From Prevotella sp. tc2-28 (GTDB taxonomy: Bacteria; Bacteroidota; Bacteroidia; Bacteroidales; Bacteroidaceae): a stretch of 64,000 bases of DNA. The notes beneath the pieces were generated by a model, which saw nothing but the letters and a program-made list of their open reading frames with translations, did no database searches and was not told the DNA's origin. Positions 59,683-64,000 of the stretch are shown piece after piece. Numbering within the stretch: position 1 is the first letter of the stretch; each line of letters begins with the position of its first letter. Where the stretch lies: positions 1 to 64,000 of the forward strand of contig NZ_FNRE01000006.1 of NCBI RefSeq assembly GCF_900107705.1. The letters run 5' to 3'. Position numbers and translations under genes: made by a program.

Positions 59683-60498
59683 TTACAACTTCTCACCACA
59701 TTGTGAACAATAGCGATCCTTGAGACGCACCTTGCCTCCGCATCGAGGGCAACGACCATCTTTCGGTTTTTCTTTCGTTTCATCAATGATGGTAGCCGTT
59801 ACAATGCCGGTTGGTACTGCAATGATGGTGTAACCCAACAACATGACGAATGCTGAGAGCAGTCTACCTATAGCCGTGACGGGAGTAATGTCACCATAGC
59901 CCACAGTAGTCATCGTGACAATAGCCCAATAGACCGAAGTACCCAAATCGGTGAACTGCGTGTCAGGTTGTCCATTCTCTACCATGAACATCAGCGTTCC
60001 CAAACAGGTGACCAGTATCAGTACGAACAGGAAATAAACAGAAATTTTGTTAAGACTTTTCTTCAACGAATGCATCAACAAATAGCCCTCGTTGATAAAA
60101 CTAAACAATTTGAAGATACGGAAGATACGAATGAAACGGAACGAACGCAACAACATCATGTATCGTGCGTGGGGAAGGAAGTAGGACAGGTAAGGCGGCA
60201 AGATTGACAACAGGTCGATGACACCGAAGAAACTCTGCATATACTCACGCGGACGAGGTGAGCAGTAGACGCGAGCCGCATACTCCAATGTAAAGAAGAA
60301 TGTGAGCAGATACTCCAATATCATCAACACAAGTTGGAACGTACGAGCCAATGAGGGCACCGTCTCGACAAACGAGATAATAATGCTCAGCGAGATAGCT
60401 ACTATGACAACGATGTCGAAGATACGCCCAGCGCGAGTATCGGACTCAAACATGATGTTATAAAGTGCTTCTTTTTCAAGCCAATGAGGTCTTTTCAT
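59683..60498 (-). CDS. Voltage-gated-type potassium channel with C-terminal zinc ribbon
   Basis: A 271-residue six-helix ion channel. S1-S4 occupy about 20-155, with an Arg-rich S4 (MMLLRSFRFIRIFRIFKLF). The pore helix and filter are VTMTTVGYGDITPVT. After S6 the protein ends in a zinc-ribbon-like tail, CPRCGGKVRLKDRYCSQCGEKL (two CxxC knuckles). The ATG at 60498 is used because earlier in-frame starts lie in the promoter region (-7 box TATCTTTG at 60523-60530). The tail could sense metal or redox state. Confidence 0.9.
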   Translation of the reverse strand: MKRPHWLEKEALYNIMFESDTRAGRIFDIVVIVAISLSIIISFVETVPSLARTFQLVLMILEYLLTFFFTLEYAARVYCSPRPREYMQSFFGVIDLLSILPPYLSYFLPHARYMMLLRSFRFIRIFRIFKLFSFINEGYLLMHSLKKSLNKISVYFLFVLILVTCLGTLMFMVENGQPDTQFTDLGTSVYWAIVTMTTVGYGDITPVTAIGRLLSAFVMLLGYTIIAVPTGIVTATIIDETKEKPKDGRCPRCGGKVRLKDRYCSQCGEKL

Positions 60499-60522
60499 AT
60501 AAAAGGATGTTTGTTTTGAAGG

Positions 60523-60530
60523 CAAAGATA
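60523..60530 (-). promoter_or_regulatory. -7 box of the potassium channel gene
   Basis: TATCTTTG on the minus strand, 24 nt before the ATG. No clear -33 TTTG. Confidence 0.5.
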
Positions 60531-60581
60531 CGTATATTTTTTGAAGTTTCTACTTTTTAGTATAAAAAGAAACATGTTTCT

Positions 60582-60612
60582 TTTGTTCTTCGCCCATTTT
60601 TTCGTAATTTTG
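60582..60612 (+). promoter_or_regulatory. Promoter of the MIP18/lpxH-like genes
   Basis: TTTG (60582-60585), a 19-nt spacer and TAATTTTG (60605-60612). The predicted start is near 60618, with a leader of about 40 nt. Confidence 0.72.
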
Positions 60613-60658
60613 CCATCAATAAGAAAGAACTCTTAATGATATTAAGGACCTATTTGAC

Positions 60659-60979
60659 ATGACGCAAGAAGAAAAGACCCAATTGGAAGAACGCATCGTA
60701 GACGTGCTGAAAACTGTCTACGACCCAGAGATACCAGTGAACATCTACGACCTGGGCATGATTTATAAGATAGACGTGCAAGAAGATGGTAGCGTGGATA
60801 TGGACATGACGTTCACGGCACCTAACTGTCCGGCAGCGGACTTCATCTTGGAGGATGTTCGCACAAAGGTGGAGAGTGTGGATGGCATCACGACAGCTAA
60901 CGTCAATCTGGTATTTGAACCGGCGTGGGACCAAAGCATGATGAGCGAAGAAGCAAGAGTTGAACTAGGACTGGACTGA
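60659..60979 (+). CDS. MIP18/DUF59 family Fe-S assembly protein
   Basis: A 106-residue MIP18-family (SufT/PaaD-like) protein. The DPEIPVNIYDLGMIYKI motif and TFTAPNCPAADFI with the conserved Cys are characteristic. Such proteins help mature Fe-S proteins. It complements the sufE gene at 40931 and begins the operon with the lpxH-like gene 1 nt downstream. Confidence 0.9.
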   Translation: MTQEEKTQLEERIVDVLKTVYDPEIPVNIYDLGMIYKIDVQEDGSVDMDMTFTAPNCPAADFILEDVRTKVESVDGITTANVNLVFEPAWDQSMMSEEARVELGLD

Positions 60980-60980
60980 T

Positions 60981-61745
60981 ATGAAAAACGTCTATTTCTT
61001 ATCCGATGCGCACTTGGGGTCGTTGGCTATTCCGCATCAAAGAATGCAGGAGAGACGACTGGTAAGATTTCTGGACTCCATCAAGGAGAAGGCTGCTGCT
61101 ATCTATTTGTTGGGGGACATGTTCGACTTCTGGTACGAATATAAGTATGTGGTGCCGAAGGGCTACACACGATTCTTGGGCAAGTTGTCGGAACTGACGG
61201 ATATGGGAGTGGAGGTGCATTACTTCACAGGCAATCACGACATCTGGGCATACGAGTATCTGGAAAAGGAGTGTGGCATCATCCTGCATAAGAAGCCAGA
61301 AACAACGGAAATCTACGGACAAGAGTTCTTCCTGGCACATGGCGACGGGATGGGCGATCCGAATAAATCATTCAAACTGATACGCGCCATTTTCCATAAC
61401 CGTTTCTGTCAATGGGCTTTCTCGAATATCCATCCGCGATGGGGGGTAAGTTTCGGACTGACATGGGCGAAACACAGCTATATCAAGCACAAGCAGACTG
61501 ACGAACCAAACTACATGGGTGAGGACAAGGAGCATCTCGTGCTCTACGCCAAAGACTACTTGAAGAGTCACCCGAACATCAACTACTTCATCTTCGGACA
61601 CCGTCATATTGAACTTGACATCAAGCTAGGACGATTCACACGCATGATGATACTGGGCGACTGGATTAGCCAGTTCACCTATGCCGTCTATGACGGAGAG
61701 CACATGTTCCTCGAGGAGTACGTTGAGGGAGAGAGTCAGCCATGA
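60981..61745 (+). CDS. UDP-2,3-diacylglucosamine diphosphatase (LpxH-like)
   Basis: A 254-residue calcineurin-like phosphoesterase. Metal-binding motifs in order are SDAHLG, LGDMFDFWYEY, FTGNHDIW, LAHGDGMGD and FGHRHIELD, matching the Bacteroidetes LpxH group that cleaves UDP-diacylglucosamine in lipid A synthesis at the inner membrane. It starts 1 nt after the preceding stop. Confidence 0.88.
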   Translation: MKNVYFLSDAHLGSLAIPHQRMQERRLVRFLDSIKEKAAAIYLLGDMFDFWYEYKYVVPKGYTRFLGKLSELTDMGVEVHYFTGNHDIWAYEYLEKECGIILHKKPETTEIYGQEFFLAHGDGMGDPNKSFKLIRAIFHNRFCQWAFSNIHPRWGVSFGLTWAKHSYIKHKQTDEPNYMGEDKEHLVLYAKDYLKSHPNINYFIFGHRHIELDIKLGRFTRMMILGDWISQFTYAVYDGEHMFLEEYVEGESQP

Positions 61746-61767
61746 AGAGGGTTAAAGGTTAAAGACT

Positions 61768-62787
61768 ATGAGGAAGAAGATTGTTACATTTGGCGAACTG
61801 TTACTGAGGTTCTCGAAACCAGGACAACTACGACTCACTCAGGGTGACCTGTTTACCAGCAAATATGGTGGCAGCGAGGCTAACGTTGCTGTATCATTGG
61901 CTAATCAAGGGGAAGACGTTACATACATCACCCGACTGCCAGACACACCAGTAGGGCATGCGGGTGCCATGAGTCTGGCTCAGTATGGAGTGGACACCAG
62001 TCAGATACTATATGGAGGAAAACGCATTGGCACCTATTACTTTGAACATGCAGCCGGTATGCGAGCTGCCAAGGTTATATACGACCGCGACGGTTCGGCC
62101 TATTACGACTTACAGCCTGGCATGATTCCCTGGCGCGAGATACTGAAAGACTGTGCCTACTTCCATGTGTCAGGCATTACGGCTGCGATATCTCCCAAGG
62201 CTGCAGAAGCTACTTTCGAAGCATTGGACATCGCCGACGAGTTGGGTGTCACCATCTGTTTTGACATCAACTATCGCAAGAACCTATGGAAATATGATGG
62301 TGCTGAACCTCGCAAGACGTTGAGCAAAATGCTGTCACGATGTGACATGATGTTTGGTGATGCCGTGGAGTTCGACTGGTTGTCACAACATCCACAGCCC
62401 CCCTTCACGGCATTGGATTCAACTTTCCAGATGCAGATGAAAGAGTATGGTGAATGGTTTGACGAGCTTCATGCCACGTATCCTCGTATCAAACACTGGA
62501 TGATGGGAATGCGCAACGAGATATCATCGAAACATCATACGCTTACCGCCTTGCTTTGGTCTGACAACCAACTGCTACAGGCTCCTATCGCTGATATTCC
62601 CAATGTCATAGACCCTGTAGGTGTGGGTGATGCTTTCGTAGGCGGATGGTTGCATGCCATCAGTCTCTTCCATGATGATCTGCAGAAACAACTAAACTAC
62701 TCGCTTGCAGCAGCAGCATTAAAGAGCACCATACCAGGCGATTTTAACCTGTCGACGGAGGAGGAAATAACAGAAACGATGCAATAG
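61768..62787 (+). CDS. kdgK: PfkB-family sugar kinase, probable KDG kinase
   Basis: A 339-residue ribokinase-fold enzyme. The N-terminal signature is FGELLLRFSKPG, the substrate loop YGGSEANVAVSLANQG, and the C-terminal anion hole DPVGVGDAFVGGW (GVGD in place of the common GAGD). KDG kinases share this N-terminus. KDG (2-keto-3-deoxygluconate) is the end product of pectate lyase/KdgF action, so this fits the pectin genes in the window. It is 22 nt behind the lpxH-like gene, separated by GGTTAAA repeats. Confidence 0.86.
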   Translation: MRKKIVTFGELLLRFSKPGQLRLTQGDLFTSKYGGSEANVAVSLANQGEDVTYITRLPDTPVGHAGAMSLAQYGVDTSQILYGGKRIGTYYFEHAAGMRAAKVIYDRDGSAYYDLQPGMIPWREILKDCAYFHVSGITAAISPKAAEATFEALDIADELGVTICFDINYRKNLWKYDGAEPRKTLSKMLSRCDMMFGDAVEFDWLSQHPQPPFTALDSTFQMQMKEYGEWFDELHATYPRIKHWMMGMRNEISSKHHTLTALLWSDNQLLQAPIADIPNVIDPVGVGDAFVGGWLHAISLFHDDLQKQLNYSLAAAALKSTIPGDFNLSTEEEITETMQ

Positions 62788-62811
62788 AATTTTTGCGCTA
62801 CAGGAATAGAT

Positions 62812-62852
62812 AAAAAATGGTCTGTGCCGAGAGTCGGTACAGACCAATTTTA
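62812..62852. terminator. Bidirectional terminator between kdgK and ackA
   Basis: TGGTCTGTGCCGA and TCGGTACAGACCA form a 13-bp stem with one G-T pair and a 3-nt loop. A-rich and T-rich flanks on each side make it work in both directions. Confidence 0.88.
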
Positions 62853-62869
62853 TGATAAGGCGTATCTGA

Positions 62870-64000
62870 TTACAACAGATTCATCGTATCGGTAGCAATC
62901 ATCAGTTCCTCGTCGGTGGGAATGACAACAACCTTTACCTTAGAATCGTCGGCAGAGATGATGGCTTCCTCACCACGGATGTTGTTCTTCTGCTCGTCGA
63001 ACTTAACACCCAGGAACTCCAGACCCTTGCAGACCTCAGAACGCATGCTGATTTGGTTCTCACCGACACCTGCGGTGAAGACAATCACGTCGACACCACC
63101 CATAGCGGCTGCATAGGCACCGATATACTTCTTAATGCGATAGAAATACATATCCTGAGCCAGCTTGGCACGAGGCTCGCCTGCCTTGGCAGCACTTTCT
63201 ACATCACGCATATCAGAAGAACCACCAGTAATACCGGCAACACCACTCTTCTTGTTCAGGAGGTTAGACATACCATCGGCATCGAGACCGAGTTTCTTCT
63301 CGAGGAACGTAACGGCACCACCGTCGATATCGCCCGAACGAGTACCCATAACGAGACCTTCCAGTGGGGTGAGACCCATTGAGGTGTCAACACACTTGCC
63401 ATCAAGGACAGCAGCCACAGAGCCACCGTTTCCAATGTGACAGGTAATCATCTTGGTGCCCTCAGCCTTCATGCCCAGGAATTCCAAAGCACGGGCAGAG
63501 ACATAGCGGTGACTGGTTCCGTGGAAACCATAACGGCGTACTCCGTACTTCTCATACAGCTCGTAGGGAATGGCATACATATAAGCCTTTGCAGGCATTG
63601 TCTGATGGAAAGCGGTATCAAACACACCAACCTGGGGAAGACCAGGCATCAGTTCCTTCACGGCGTTTACACCTTTCAGGTTAGCAGGGTTGTGCAGGGG
63701 GGCAAGGTCAGAGCACTCCTCAAAAGCTTTCAGCACCTCATCGGTCAGGACTACTGACTGATTGAACTTCTCACCACCATGCACCATACGGTGACCTACG
63801 GCATCAATCTCATTGAGCGACTTGATAACACCAATCTCGGGATCGGTCAGCAGCGAGAAGATGAACTTCACACCCTCTGTGTGCTCGGGGATGTCGTGCA
63901 TAATCTGCTTCTTCTCACCATTAGCCAACTTCACCTTAACAAAGGCACCGTCCAAGCCTACTCGCTCGGCACCACCACTGGTCATCACGCTCTTGTCGTC
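62870..64000 (-). CDS. ackA: Acetate kinase (5' end cut by the window)
   Basis: 377 residues of an acetate kinase are present; the N-terminal 20-30 residues lie beyond the right edge, as the frame is open to the last base. Motifs include VGHRMVHGGEKF, FDTAFHQTMP, RRYGFHGTSHRY (catalytic region), ITCHIGNGGSVAA and VFTAGVGENQ. It makes ATP from acetyl phosphate, giving acetate. With the CoA-transferase it forms the fermentative end of sugar use. Confidence 0.95.
   Translation of the reverse strand, partial: DDKSVMTSGGAERVGLDGAFVKVKLANGEKKQIMHDIPEHTEGVKFIFSLLTDPEIGVIKSLNEIDAVGHRMVHGGEKFNQSVVLTDEVLKAFEECSDLAPLHNPANLKGVNAVKELMPGLPQVGVFDTAFHQTMPAKAYMYAIPYELYEKYGVRRYGFHGTSHRYVSARALEFLGMKAEGTKMITCHIGNGGSVAAVLDGKCVDTSMGLTPLEGLVMGTRSGDIDGGAVTFLEKKLGLDADGMSNLLNKKSGVAGITGGSSDMRDVESAAKAGEPRAKLAQDMYFYRIKKYIGAYAAAMGGVDVIVFTAGVGENQISMRSEVCKGLEFLGVKFDEQKNNIRGEEAIISADDSKVKVVVIPTDEELMIATDTMNLL

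Noticed and set aside
1-64000. Insertion sequences, integrases, phage genes or plasmid origins
   Set aside because: None was recognised in any frame. The repeats found are short, non-autonomous palindromes or tandem repeats.

Overview
The window is a chromosomal segment of a Bacteroidales bacterium, most likely Prevotella in the broad sense (Prevotella/Segatella). The evidence is the 5' end of a 16S rRNA gene at the left edge, with a Prevotella-like V1 region. Promoters have the Bacteroidetes form (TTTG, 19-20 nt, TAnnTTTG). There is a SusC/SusD pair, an N-succinyl type arginine pathway, and a secreted C10 protease with a Prevotella-type C-terminal tail. No transposase, integrase, phage gene or CRISPR array was seen.

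Layout. 1-1000: start of an rRNA operon (reading left, out of the window) and a GtrA-like membrane protein. 1062-13123: one co-oriented arginine/proline block: argR, GNAT, argG, argC, argD, proC, HTH-cupin regulator, acyl-CoA synthetase, proB, proA, argF', threonine aldolase. 13115-15269: two pectinesterases. 15393: tRNA-Pro(CGG). 15720-20492: secreted C10 protease, a C_GCAxxG_C_C protein, and an IscU-like scaffold followed by a GGGtGRT protein. 20500-25290: a decayed gene, an AT-rich three-gene envelope-glycan cassette (GtrA, FAD oxidoreductase, GT-C-like protein) with a long leader, and a non-coding patch dense in palindromes. 25293-29696: Dabb protein, RluA-type pseudouridine synthase, cytidylate-kinase-like protein, UPF1-like helicase. 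29679-32688: kdgF-like cupin, PL10 pectate lyase and EamA transporter operon. 32871-42625: housekeeping genes (ispG, purE, rpoN, sufE, U32 protein) and two histidine phosphatases. 42722-46502: operon of a small secreted protein, a PL1 lyase, a papain-like lipoprotein and a rhamnose mutarotase. 46506-64000: cysS, acetate/succinate CoA-transferase, a susC-susD-PL1 pectin locus, hemolysin III, pnp, K+ channel, MIP18-family protein, lpxH-like gene, kdgK, ackA (cut by the right edge).

Two functional themes stand out. The first is arginine/proline synthesis from glutamate, with a GNAT that is a good candidate for the missing first enzyme. The second is pectin use scattered over several operons: pectinesterases, PL1 and PL10 lyases, KdgF-like cupin, KDG kinase and rhamnose mutarotase, ending in acetate kinase and CoA-transferase fermentation.

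The most unusual signal is a family of roughly 130-bp palindromic elements at three junctions of the arginine/proline block (3412-3538, 7012-7146, 8804-8941). Each carries the start codon of the next gene (argC, acyl-CoA synthetase, proB) and encodes the same N-terminal tag (VSTPLxxREGQG). It therefore behaves like a start-codon cassette that replaced the native N-termini. Other repeats also lie in frame inside genes: a palindrome in the pseudouridine synthase, a 9-bp CTAG repeat in proA and the helicase, a 9-bp repeat in ispG, and an LTxHxSPLT repeat in two genes. Several promoters abut their start codons, suggesting leaderless mRNAs. A terminator-like hairpin holds the start codon of the pectate lyase of the susCD operon.
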